Positions 21,990-31,929 of a stretch of 64,000 nucleotides of DNA are shown piece after piece. The position numbers and the translations under genes are program-made. The stretch comes from Thuidium tamariscinum. Taxonomy: Eukaryota > Streptophyta > Bryopsida > Hypnales > Thuidiaceae. Under the pieces are notes generated by a model. It searched no databases and had not been told where the DNA came from. It was given only the letters and a program-made list of their open reading frames with translations. How positions within the stretch are numbered: the stretch's first letter is position 1; the number at the start of each line of letters is the position of its first letter. The stretch is taken from NCBI GenBank assembly GCA_947034885.2, contig OX344754.2, positions 26,595,369-26,659,368 on the forward strand, in the 5' to 3' direction.

Positions 21990-22210
21990 AGGCCCCGATC
22001 AGACGGCCACACTGATCGGACAGCCCCGAGGACGACGAGGCGGACGGCCCCGATCGGACGGCCCTGACGAGGCGCGGCGGACGGATCGGACGGACCTGAT
22101 CGGCGAGGCGGACAAATCGGACGGCCACTTCGAGGCGGACGGCCCCGACAAGGTTGCGGACGGGTCGGTCCGTTCGCAAGGTATAAGATGGGCGGACGGC
22201 CCGTCCGCAA
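21990..22210 (+). repeat. GGACGG array and promoter of the kinase gene
   Basis: About fifteen units of CGGACGGCC, many as CCCCGATCGGACGG, in sense orientation to the gene. They end about 195 bp before its ATG. The surrounding DNA is AT-rich, so the patch is a sharp GC island. Confidence 0.75.
22182..22187 (+). promoter_or_regulatory. TATA box within the GGACGG array (kinase gene)
   Basis: The sequence is CAAGGTATAAGATGGGCGGA, about 220 bp before the ATG at 22404, with GGACGG immediately after it. The layout is the same as at 18329 and 29376. Confidence 0.6.
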
Positions 22211-22403
22211 CCGCATTCCTATCTTCCCCCTTGTGTTTCACAAGAGAGAGCGGAGAGCTTGGTGGTTAATCCTCCATTGGCTCCTTTCTAAAGGAAGTTA
22301 GGAGTGGGATTTGGGGCCAAGTTGTTGCCCTTTTTTTGTACGTCTTTTCTGCTTTGTGCTTGAAATCAAGAGTTTTTAAACTCTTATCATTGATTTGATC
22401 ACG

Positions 22404-23900
22404 ATGCCGAAAGGAAAGAAGGTAGCAAAGGCAAGACCTGTGGTGCTAGAGTCGCTAGACATTGAGGACATGCCCTCGGATGATTGCAAGGCATATCTCA
22501 TCCGTATCATAGTGCAGTTTTATGAGGAGGAGAGCACTGCATCCCTTGATAGCAAGTACATCCGATATGAAGAGGAGTGCATTGAGAAGTTCAAATCGGA
22601 TATGATGAAGAGGATGACGGATGCTCTCTACGTTCCAGGATGGATTCATGAAACGGAGAAGAGGGGCTTTCAAAGGTTTCTGCAGAACAGGGTGCAAGAT
22701 TCATTGTGGAATGCCAAAGTGGTATTGGCAAAGTATGGGAAGGAACATCGTGTGGATGATCCCACATTTGAAGAAGTCGTTTTGAAGGCGGACTTGTTTG
22801 TACAACGATGTGCTCCATTTACAAAGAATGCAAGGAAACGGAAGGGACAAGGATCATTGGGTTGGTGGAACACGGATGAAGGAGCTGTAGAATTGCAACG
22901 TGGGCGGCGGCATCTCGTGGCATTGCCCATTACCGCAAGGGTGATTCCACAAGACAGTACAGTGTTGAAGGGGGGCTATGCAACAATCCAGAGGGTGCGA
23001 ATTGAAGGATGTGCTGAGATACAAGCATCTTGGGAGTTTGCAACGAAGGTATCGCATCAACAACGCATGAGGCCTCAACTCGCAAAGTTGGAACACCAGA
23101 ACGAGTCAATGGCAGTGCGGATTCCACATGACGAAGTTATACGATTTGCAGCTGTACATGCAACAAATAATGAAGGGTACATATATTGGTGGAATGGCGG
23201 AACGTTGAGGCAAATGTTGAATATGGATAGGGACTATCCAGATGACATTCACATTCGATTGGCTTATTCCAAGCCATCACCCGAAGAGGTGAATCGAGCA
23301 TTCTTTCTAGGTCGATGGAGAAAGAAACGTACGGAGCTCGCATGGGCATTGGTGCACATTTTGCATGCGGTACATCAAGCTGGGCATCTACACAACGATC
23401 TCTCGCCGGACAACATCATGTTTCACTTTTCGGATGATGAGTCACGTGTATATATTGGGGTTTGCGATTGGGGCATGACTACCGTACATAGTGATCCACC
23501 CAAATCCTTGTACACTTTCACATCTGAAAGTGAGAAGAAAGAAGCTTTACAAAGAAGATGGTGGGTGGATCCGTCTATTGTGTATGTGCATAGAAAAGAT
23601 GCAGATGTGGAAACGATTCCACATTTATCATGTAAATCAGAGGAGTTTGCGGTTGGTAAACTAGCTCAACAGATCAACAGGCAATGCATGTCCAAGGAGT
23701 ACGCGGCGCTTCATCGTGATAACAGAGGACATACAAAGTGGAGCCACCATCAGTTAGGACTTGTGTTTCATAATTATTTGGAACTTCTGTGTTCTACAGA
23801 TGTAGAGAGGGCAGTAAGTTTGACTAAAATCGTCCAACGATTTACTGGCCCAGGTTACAATTGGCCTATCCCAGATGAACATTTCCGCCATTCATATTAG
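22404..23900 (+). CDS. Protein-kinase-like protein carried by the giant hAT (498 aa)
   Basis: The first ATG of the frame (22404, CACGATGCC) gives 498 residues and an uninterrupted frame. The C-terminal half is a protein-kinase fold. There is a glycine-rich-loop-like LKGGYATIQRV (about residue 190) and an FATK with the likely ATP lysine at K215. The catalytic loop is HNDLSPDN (H330, D332, N337) and DWG replaces DFG at D355-G357. All key catalytic residues are present, so activity is plausible. The N-terminal ~185 residues are charged and match nothing I recognise. The promoter has the TATAAG/GGACGG layout shared with the other non-transposase genes of the element. The substrate is unknown. It could act on the transposase or on host factors, but that is inference. 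Confidence 0.8.
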   Translation: MPKGKKVAKARPVVLESLDIEDMPSDDCKAYLIRIIVQFYEEESTASLDSKYIRYEEECIEKFKSDMMKRMTDALYVPGWIHETEKRGFQRFLQNRVQDSLWNAKVVLAKYGKEHRVDDPTFEEVVLKADLFVQRCAPFTKNARKRKGQGSLGWWNTDEGAVELQRGRRHLVALPITARVIPQDSTVLKGGYATIQRVRIEGCAEIQASWEFATKVSHQQRMRPQLAKLEHQNESMAVRIPHDEVIRFAAVHATNNEGYIYWWNGGTLRQMLNMDRDYPDDIHIRLAYSKPSPEEVNRAFFLGRWRKKRTELAWALVHILHAVHQAGHLHNDLSPDNIMFHFSDDESRVYIGVCDWGMTTVHSDPPKSLYTFTSESEKKEALQRRWWVDPSIVYVHRKDADVETIPHLSCKSEEFAVGKLAQQINRQCMSKEYAALHRDNRGHTKWSHHQLGLVFHNYLELLCSTDVERAVSLTKIVQRFTGPGYNWPIPDEHFRHSY

Positions 23901-24452
23901 TATTTTAGTGTTATACGTAGAAGTATAGAAGTATTGAATAGATGTACCGGCAAGGAAATATATCCCTATGTACCTCAACTATGTCATAAAAAGATGTGTG
24001 CATCACAAATTTTCCCAAATATATGTGCAATTCACTTCTATCTCACATTTGTTTTTGCATGTTTTGGTCTTTTGGAACCCCTCATGATGAGTTCACCCTT
24101 GAAGTATTTCTACGAGATTTGGTGTTTTTGAACCTGTCATGATGAGTTGACCCTTGAAGCCTTGAAGTATTGGTTCTTTAGATTTTGATCTACTTAGAAA
24201 GTTTTGAATAATTCCATTTTGATTTGTAAGATGAACGTTATGGCCTTATGGGACTTACTAATTTTTCTAAAATTTTGTGTACATCTTCCCCAAGACCCCA
24301 ATTTGTGCACTAGAAGATCTTAAGGTTACATGTGTCACTTCTAGTTAAAAATTTTGAAGCATGACCCATGGTTACAGCCATATCGATAACTCTATTGCTA
24401 TATCAATTACATTTAAGAAAAAAATTGAACATTAATAATTGGGAAATCCTTC

Positions 24453-25241
24453 TTAACCCCTAAAGGACCAAGGCCTTTTTTCTGTCAAAAAACTCTCAAA
24501 ATTGCCAATTCTGTTGCATTCATCCAAGAAAACAAAAAACAAAAAAATTTAAGAATCTAACCGTAGGATCTTGTACTTAACTTGGTTGAGATGAAGTGGT
24601 AAAAATTTCATGAAGTTTGACCGTACAGATTGGAAGATATGAGCATTCAAGGTTGGAAATACAAGTTTTCTTGAACTGTGGTTTGCAATTTCAGATGACT
24701 TTGACTGGAATTTGTATTAAAAAATTGCACTATAGACTTTGAATTTATAATTTCTTGTGTTAAGAAATTGATTTGAGAGTCTAGGCAAAAAATTTCACAC
24801 AAAAAACACTTGATTTTCATTCTTTAAAAAATTGTTAAGTAGATGTAGGTCCAAGATTGAAAGAAAAACTAAATGGTTAATAACCCTAAGATGGGATCGA
24901 AATACAATAATCCCAATGGTGAGATTGTTTTAGAAAGTAAACATAACCTTGTCCAACAATTTGTTTTGAAAAATTCTGAAAACTGCATTAAAAAATGAAT
25001 CCTATAAGTTATTTTTTCAAGAAATTGTAAAGTTCAGCCCGCCAAATGAAAATTTGGCCTTGTTGTGGTATAACTTTTTCTCCCGGTCACCAATTGAAAT
25101 CAAATTTACATTCCCATGAAGCTAATCAGTTTTCCTATCTTATGAGAAAGTTTCAAAAAGATTCATTAAAAATTGAGGTCTACGGACCCTGCCCGAACTC
25201 CAAATTGTCCCCCGAGGGGACAATGGTCCTTTAGGGGTTAA
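24453..25241 (+). mobile_element. piggyBac-like MITE, copy 3
   Basis: Bounded by TTAACCCCTAAAGGACCAAG and GGTCCTTTAGGGGTTAA. The terminal inverted repeats match over about 18 bp. No ORF. Nested in the giant hAT. Confidence 0.8.
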
Positions 25242-25744
25242 ATTGATTATAGATTTTTTATTTTTTTTTTGAAACAAATGGATTGATAATAGATTGAATG
25301 TTCATAATGTTCATAAGGTTTCTTCTTTGAAATTCCTTCGAAATTGTGAAATACATTGGAAAAAAATAAATTATTTATTCATTTCTTCAATAGATTGAAG
25401 AGGATAGGTTTTAAAACTTTGGAACAATCTTCTACATTAACCCCTAATTGCTCAAACGATCATTTTCCGAAAGTTCTTCTTTACTTTGGGAAAATTTACT
25501 AAACCCAAAAAAAAACTTTTTTGACCTTTTTTCTTCCCGGTTTTGAAAAAATTAGGTTTCATTTGAACATTGATATTGAAAACTAAGATCAGTACGATCA
25601 AACAAAAGGTATAGCCAAAAAAAGGAGAAATAGTACAAAGTGTCTAAAATTGCTTAGTGTTGAGGAACGTACTATTTGGAAGAAGTACTAAGGCTCTCAT
25701 TGATAAACACTATTTATTTTTCAACAAAGCAATAAGAACCACAG

Positions 25745-26600
25745 TTTTGACCAAAGTAAAAAAATTTCAAACCCTAAGAATGGAAATTGTATTTTTGGTG
25801 AATTTTTGAAGTTATATCTTCAGAAATCATTTAAAGAGAATGTATGAATATTTTTTAATTTTGACCATATGGGTACTTTCTACTTTTGTGCTTTACATTG
25901 TCTTCTTTGATGCTAACTTCAAAAATGTTGTAAATCTTATATTTCATAACGCATTTGTATTTTGTCTTAATACGTTGGGCTTGTAGAGGTTGAATTTCTG
26001 GCATTTCTTTATAAATCAATGAAAAACAGAATTTTGACCAATGAAAAAGAATTTCAAACCCTAAAAATAGGAATTGTATTTTTGGTGAGTTTTTGAAGTT
26101 CTATCTTGAAAATTCATTTGAAGAGAATCTATAAATATTTTTTGATTTTGATCATATGGGTACTTTCTACTTTTTGTGTTGTACATTGTCTTCTTTGATG
26201 CTAACTTCAAAAATGTTGTAAATCTTATATTTCATGACACATTCGTATTTTGTCTTAATACCTTGTGCTGTTAGAGGTTGAATATTTTGCATTTCTTTAT
26301 AAGTCAATAAAAAACAGAATTTAGACCAATCAAAAAGAATTTCAAACCATAAAAATAGAAATTGAATTTTTGGTGAGTTATTGAAAATTTATATTCAACA
26401 TTCATTTAAAAATAATCTGAATTTTTTTTTACTTCGACTGGATGGATAGTGTCTATTTTTTGTGCTTTACATTATCTTCTCATTCTTCTTTGATACTAAC
26501 TTCAAAACAATCGTAATGTTTATATTTTATAACATATTTGTGTTTTGTCCTAACCCGTTGGGGTTATAGGGTTCAAAATGCATCGGCCTTTTGAACTTGT
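25745..26600 (+). repeat. Three tandem copies of a ~287-bp unit
   Basis: Units begin near 25747, 26033 and 26320, each with tttcaaaccctaaraatrg, a 'ccatatgggtactttctac' block and 'tacattgtcttctttgatgc'. Divergence increases toward the third copy. Non-coding. Confidence 0.75.
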
Positions 26601-27149
26601 TCATTATTTAAAAACAACAACAATGTGAAGATCTACTAAAGTACTAATTCCATGAGTCTGAGGAGTCCTATATATTCAAGGACTTTTGAAGGTTTGGGGT
26701 ATTGAAGTATTGAAGAAGTACACTTCAACTAAGTTTGTGGCAACAAATTTTGGGCCTTTTTTCTGTATGGAAAAATTGATTGGGTTTTTGCCTTTTTGGT
26801 AATATAATTTTATTTCAATTGTATTTTGAGAGAAAATTTATTCCCCCTAAGGCCCAATGTAGGCAATAGAAAGAAAAACATGAATGATTTTTAAAATTCC
26901 TTTTTTTTTTAAAATAGCATTTTTTTCTACGTAGAGAAACTTAATTTATTTTCATTGGATAAGACGTTGTGATGGCTATGAATCTTCTTGTTTTTCAAGC
27001 AAATCACAGTAAACTTTTGAGAAGGAGATGCATTACATCCATTTTAATAGTTGAATAGAGAATTGCATAAGGTTTAGTTCTTTTTTTTCAAAACGGTTTC
27101 ACCATTGGAATTAATGTGTTTCAATTTGATGCAAGACCTATTACCAATT

Positions 27150-27812
27150 TAGTTTTTGTGTACATTTGAAGCTTTGATTCATCCTATTTGGACTAAAAAT
27201 GAAAAAGTTATGGACAATCTTGTTTTTTGGGCAATCTACGCATCTTCTTCAGAAAACAACTTGTACAATTCATTTTTGAATGCAATTTTAAATTTTTACC
27301 AATTTTTTTTTAAAAGCTTAAGTTTGTTTTCAAGAAAAATCCCACCGTTGGGATTATGATTTTTTAATTCAATATAAGGGCTATTAAGAATTCAGTATTC
27401 TGTTCAACTTTGGACCTACTTCTACTTAACAATTTTTTTTTATGTGAAAATCAAGTTCAAGCATTGTAAAATTTTTATCCCCAACTCTCAACTCAAATGT
27501 TCAAGATAAAAAATTTTGACCTCATGGTGTGTAGTGCAAAACAAATCCAGAAATGGCCATGAAAGTCACGTGAAATTGCAGGACGTAGTTGAATAAAACT
27601 TTGTTTTCCAACTTTGAATGCTCATATCTTCCAATCCGTACGGTCAAACTTCATGAAATTTTTACCACATGTTGTTAGAGAAGTGAAGTACAAGATTGTA
27701 CGGTTAGATTCTAAGAAAAAAAGTGTTTTTAGGTTTCTTGAGTGATTGCAGCAGAAATGGCAGTTTTCAGTGGTTTCACAGCCAGAAAATGCCTTGGTAA
27801 CTTAGGGGTTAA
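27150..27812 (-). mobile_element. piggyBac-like MITE, copy 4 (truncated)
   Basis: The right end is CTTGGTAACTTAGGGGTTAA, matching the left end of copy 1 in reverse. The left terminus is missing, and a rearranged internal fragment lies at 27080-27150. Confidence 0.65.
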
Positions 27813-28088
27813 TTTGTTTTTGGGGCAAACATAATGAACACACAAACTCACAGCTTTGTAAATAAGGAGGCAGCATAGAAGCTTCACAAAGAAAATGGGA
27901 CATAATTGAATCGGAATTTACAAATAGGCGTACTCAAAATTTGTATTCAAAAAATGGCAAACATCCTCATATCGTCCTTATGCCAATCTGTATCCTATGG
28001 CAAGAACATACAAAAATCGATTGCTAATTACTATATTTCTATTTTAAAGCAAGCATTGTTTCGCTACAATCTTCCAAATTTTTTTCCC

Positions 28089-29162
28089 TCACTCAGATTC
28101 CGAATCGGTGTCATCTTTGCGAGTTGGGCCAGTTGAACCAGATCCAAAAGTCCCGAGAAATGGTCCACCACCCCACATGTCTCCAGATCCACTTGATGCA
28201 CCTCCATGCCCATAATTTCCATAGTAAGGTCCTCCAAAAGTTGGAGGAGGAATTGAATCATCACGTTGAGATCCCTTGTGCCGTGTATCATTATAAGAAC
28301 TACTTCCAGAGAATCCAGGATAGTACTGAGAACTACCTTGGTTGGAACCATAATCATGTGTGGTTCCTTGGCTGCCTTGGTAGTTGCCATAGCCACCTCG
28401 AGGGTCATTACTGTAGTATGGATCAGTTTGGCGATTTTGTGTCCCATAAACACCATGGTCATGTTGATACGATCCATGAAACCCATGTGGTCGACCACGA
28501 TCCTCGAGACTTCGTTGCATTGCATCTCGCATTTCTTGCTGGTATTGGATGTCTTCGCGTTCTTGTCTACGCCCAGGTATCTCTCCAAATGACACAAGCG
28601 TTGAAGCATCCTTCTCCTCCTCCTCCTCCGACCAATCATCCTCAGCATCCGGCAATACAACTGGTGCATATCCAAGTTGGCCTCGGTTAGACCACTCTGG
28701 CATACAATCACTTATACCAGTCCAACTCGTATAAATAACAGCATCAGTACGATGCAGTTGGTGGACATTTTTGCCGTAAATTGTGCGCCAATCCACATCT
28801 TTGTGGAGCACAATCTCAGCCCAGACCATGGCCATGTTGGAGTAGTTCATCACATTTGGTTTGGAGTCACGTATTTCAGCTGACCGTGTGACTTCCTCAT
28901 ACCGGTGGACAAAGTGCTTGCTTAGGCACGTCGAAATTTGTCCCTCCCAACGACGAACTTGTTGTTCAGCACGTTCTCTTGACCACATTTTTGAAAGGTG
29001 CGTCATTTTGACGTACTTCTTGCATGTTGTGCAGTCCCAAGATTTCTTCGGCTCTTCCTCCCATCCAGGTTCTGCTACACACAAAGGGTTTGCCCAATCC
29101 TCCCAATTCATGTCTTGGGATTTGCCCTTGGAACTGGATTTTGGTTTATCATTGCGAGGCAT
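28089..29162 (-). CDS. Protein with CKKYVKM domain and Gly/Tyr/Gln-rich tail (357 aa)
   Basis: ATG 29162 (ACCATGCC) opens an intact 357-residue frame. Residues ~30-150 match the start of the RING pseudogene at 14857-18168: GWEEE, W, CKKYVKM, H, K-W-RE, HFVHR, EV-R, NYS, WAE, VDW. CTTC plus later Cys/His suggests possible metal binding. A strongly acidic patch (DWSEEEEEKD) follows, then an R/Q-rich helix. The last ~140 residues are a low-complexity Gly/Tyr/Ser/Gln/Asn tail (GGYGNYQGSQG, GGPYYGNYGHGG) of the kind that forms condensates in RNA-binding proteins. The gene lies just inside the right end of the giant hAT, with a TATA/GGACGG promoter. No named family is recognised. Confidence 0.75.
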   Translation of the reverse strand: MPRNDKPKSSSKGKSQDMNWEDWANPLCVAEPGWEEEPKKSWDCTTCKKYVKMTHLSKMWSRERAEQQVRRWEGQISTCLSKHFVHRYEEVTRSAEIRDSKPNVMNYSNMAMVWAEIVLHKDVDWRTIYGKNVHQLHRTDAVIYTSWTGISDCMPEWSNRGQLGYAPVVLPDAEDDWSEEEEEKDASTLVSFGEIPGRRQEREDIQYQQEMRDAMQRSLEDRGRPHGFHGSYQHDHGVYGTQNRQTDPYYSNDPRGGYGNYQGSQGTTHDYGSNQGSSQYYPGFSGSSSYNDTRHKGSQRDDSIPPPTFGGPYYGNYGHGGASSGSGDMWGGGPFLGTFGSGSTGPTRKDDTDSESE

Positions 29163-29336
29163 GGTAATAAAATTACCCCACAGTTCAAAATTAGGGTGAT
29201 GGGAATTTTGGGGCCCGCAAAAGCAAATAATAATTAAAACTCAATACTATGAAAGTATTCAAGTTTTAATCACAACCATCTCACCAAATTGAAAGGGGCT
29301 CACAGAGCTCGAGGCACTGGATTACCCACTTCGGAA

Positions 29337-30085
29337 GGCGGACGATTGTGCCTCAATGAGCCGTCCGCGATGCTACTTATACTCGCGGACAGCGGGCGAC
29401 GTCCCATCAAAATCCGACGGCATTCAGCGCGGACGGACTCACGGAAGATCGTGCGGCCAGGATTGATCGCCAGTCGGATTCGGTGGTGCAGACGGACTGC
29501 GGACGGAGTGTAGACAGACTGCGGACGGGCTGACGGACTGCGGACGTTGTGCCGGCGAACTGCGAACGGCCTGCGGACGCTCTCCGCACCATCCGCCCGT
29601 CCGCAATGCGTCCGCAATCCGCCCTAAACCCGTCCGCGCGTCCGCAAGCCGCGCGATCGGGGCCGTCCGCGCGTCCGCAACCCGGGTAGAACCCGTCCGC
29701 GCGATCGATGCCGTCCGCAGTCCGCCTGCAACCCGTCCACAAGCCGGCAGCAACCCGTCCGTGCGATCGGGGCCGTCGGATCGGGGCCGTCCGCGCGTCC
29801 GCAACCCGGCTGGAACCCATCCGCGCGATCGGTGCCGTCCGATCGGGGCCGTCCGCAGTCCGCCTGCAACCCGTCCGCGCGTCTGCAAGCCGGCTGCAAC
29901 CCATCCGCGCGATCGGGGCCGTCCGCGCGTCCGCAACCCGTCCACGCGACCGCACTCTGTCCGTCCGAAATGCCGTCCGCGGAAGTGTCTGGTCGTCCGT
30001 CCGCTGGACGTACGCAAACAAAATTTCAAATGTCAATGGACGTCCGTGGGTTAGCGTCTACGTCCCGTGGACATCCGGACGTCCC
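29337..30085 (-). repeat. GGACGG array, right end of giant hAT and promoter of the 28089 gene
   Basis: This is the largest array (about 750 bp). On the minus strand it is built of GCGGACGCGCGGACGGG and TGCGGACGG units, with longer higher-order repeats around GCGCGATCGGGGCCGTCCGC. It runs from the gene's promoter to the transposon end. Its six-frame ORFs are artefacts of high GC. Confidence 0.8.
29376..29381 (-). promoter_or_regulatory. TATA box within the GGACGG array (28089 gene)
   Basis: The sense-strand sequence is CGAGTATAAGTAGCATCGCG followed by GACGGC, about 215 bp before the ATG. It is the third example of the layout. Confidence 0.6.
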
Positions 30086-30095
30086 GTCATCCCTG

Positions 30096-30987
30096 ACTAA
30101 GAAAGTGTATAAGAGGATTTTTGGGCCCCCAGAAGACCATTTCAAGGGTGTTCCCTGAAATTGTTCCCACTGTTGCAGACCCGCCCCCTGCTGGTCTGAA
30201 TTTTTGAATTTTGAAAAAAAAAATTAAAAATTTTTTTTCAAAAAACTTCAGAATGTATTAAAGAGAAAAAAAATTGATTTAAAAAAAAAATAAAAATTTA
30301 TATTTAATTAAAATTAATAAATTATTATTATTTCTGACGTGGCAGTCGCTCGACTACATCATCATTGCGTTCCCACTGTTCCCAATGCGTTCCAAGCGTT
30401 TGGGAACTCGCAATCTTATACAGCAAGTGAAAATCCTCTTATGCAAAATCTCATTAAAGCAGTTTTGTCATTGTAATTTCACATTTTAATTTATATAAAA
30501 TAGAAAAAGGAATTTTTTAAAATAAAAATTATCCATTTAGGAAGATTTGATATTGATGACATTTCACTAAAAAAAAAGATCCAAGAACCATCTTCAATGT
30601 TCAAAAATTGTTCGCAACAGAAGTGTTGTTTGTACTCATGTGGAGGACTTAAAATAATGTATTTTTAGATTTTTTTTGGGTAGATATGAGATTTTTTTTA
30701 TGCAAGTAGACCATGAAAGTTTCAACTCCAAATATTTAAATTTAGGGGCTCATAACGTAGTGAAAACCCCTAAACCTCAACTTGTGACAAATTAATAAAA
30801 ATAGTTTTAAAATATAAAATGATTTTTTTAATTTCTAAAAAATAAGAGATGTGAAAACTTTAAAGTTACACATCTTCAATAAAAATTTCATGTTCATTCA
30901 ACTTGCGCTGCAAAAGTTATTGTAGACAATGAAAGAGTATGTCCAATTGTGATAGCAAAATAGTACCACTGTTTCTTGCAATGACCC
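30096..30987 (-). mobile_element. Right part of the MITE split by the giant hAT
   Basis: It resumes the family consensus at AGAAAGTG, is interrupted by a 335-bp element (30108-30442), continues CAAAATCTCATT and ends CTTGCAATGACCC at 30987. TATT (30988-30991) then matches the TATT at 7754-7757. Confidence 0.85.
30108..30442. mobile_element. ATAAGAGGATTTT-terminus MITE, copy 1
   Basis: Inverted ends ATAAGAGGATTTTTG and GAAAATCCTCTTAT. Inside are several GTTCCCA/TGGGAAC motifs and an A/T-rich core. It interrupts the split MITE exactly between AAAGTG and CAAAATCTC. A homologous, inverted copy lies at 48941-49243. Confidence 0.7.
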
Positions 30988-31929
30988 TATTTTGAACCCC
31001 AAAAAAAGGAATTTTAAGATGAAATTTTGAGAGGATGGTTTTCTAGTATGTTTGTTTCTATTTACTAAAGGAATTTTGAAAATAGTTAATTTTGTGTGGT
31101 GTAGAAGTCCACAAAGGGATGTTTTTGTTGCCTCTATGGGGTTTTCTTTTTGAAACTTAAAAAACATTATTTTGGTATTCTTTTTGTTCAAATTTCATCA
31201 CCAAAAAGTCTTCTCAAATGGATAATTTTTAGATTTTCTTAAAAAAAATTCCTATTTTTTATAAATTAAAATGTCAAAGTTGTATTTTTCTTCACTAGAA
31301 TTTTAGACATAGGAATCCAGTGAAGAAAATAGATACTTCAATGTTTAAATTAATAAAAAATAAGGATTATTTTTCAAAATAAAAATAAAGATTGTCCATT
31401 TGAGAAGGCTTTTTGGTGATGAGATTTGAACAAAAAAAATATCAAAATAATGTTTTATAAGTTTCAAAAAGAAAACACCACAAAGGCAACAAAAATGTCC
31501 ATTTGTGGACTTCTACACCATACAAAATTAAATATTCTTAAAATCCTTGTTGTAGATGTGAGTGTGGTTCCTATAAATTTATAGTCATTCAAAGCTATAA
31601 CACAAAAGTTATAGCCAAAAAAGTAGTCATCAAAAACGTATAAGTGAAAATAATACAAGTGTTTCTTACATTCACCCCTATACACCTTCTACTTCCAAAA
31701 ATTGCAATTAATTCATCCAATGTTCAAAATTTATAATAAAAATCTCTACTACAATGTTTCTAATTTTTCTTTCAACCAAAAATTAAAAATTAAAAATTAA
31801 ACCAATAAATTTTTCCAAAAAAGGCTACTTTCCCTTAGATGGACAATTTTGTGAGCCTTCTACCTTATTAATAATGGAACTTAAAGGCAATTGGAAGAGG
31901 AGAGTTGATCAATTACTGTCATCAATAAA

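Larger units (their letters stand above)
8006..30095. mobile_element. Giant (22-kb) hAT transposon carrying several genes
   Basis: The left end reads CAGGGTTGACG and the right end, as reverse complement, CAGGGATGACG. Both are rich in ACGTCC for the next 60 bp. The flanking 8-mers are actaggaa (7998-8005) and actaagaa (30096-30103), 7 of 8 identical, as expected for a hAT target duplication. Removing 8006-30103 restores a continuous copy of a MITE known from elsewhere in this window. It contains a dead hAT transposase, a RING/coiled-coil pseudogene, a kinase-like gene, a gene with the shared CKKYVKM domain and five GGACGG arrays. It also carries nested later insertions. No in-frame functional transposase remains, so mobility would need one in trans. 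Confidence 0.88.

Noticed and set aside
28064-28711. 215-residue minus-strand ORF and plus-strand partners over the 28089 gene
   Set aside because: They lie within the intact 357-residue frame in other phases and show no domain, so they are shadows.
29300-30158. Several 100-200-residue Arg/Pro/Ala-rich ORFs on both strands
   Set aside because: Open frames in all six frames are a by-product of the GC-rich GGACGG array. None has a domain.
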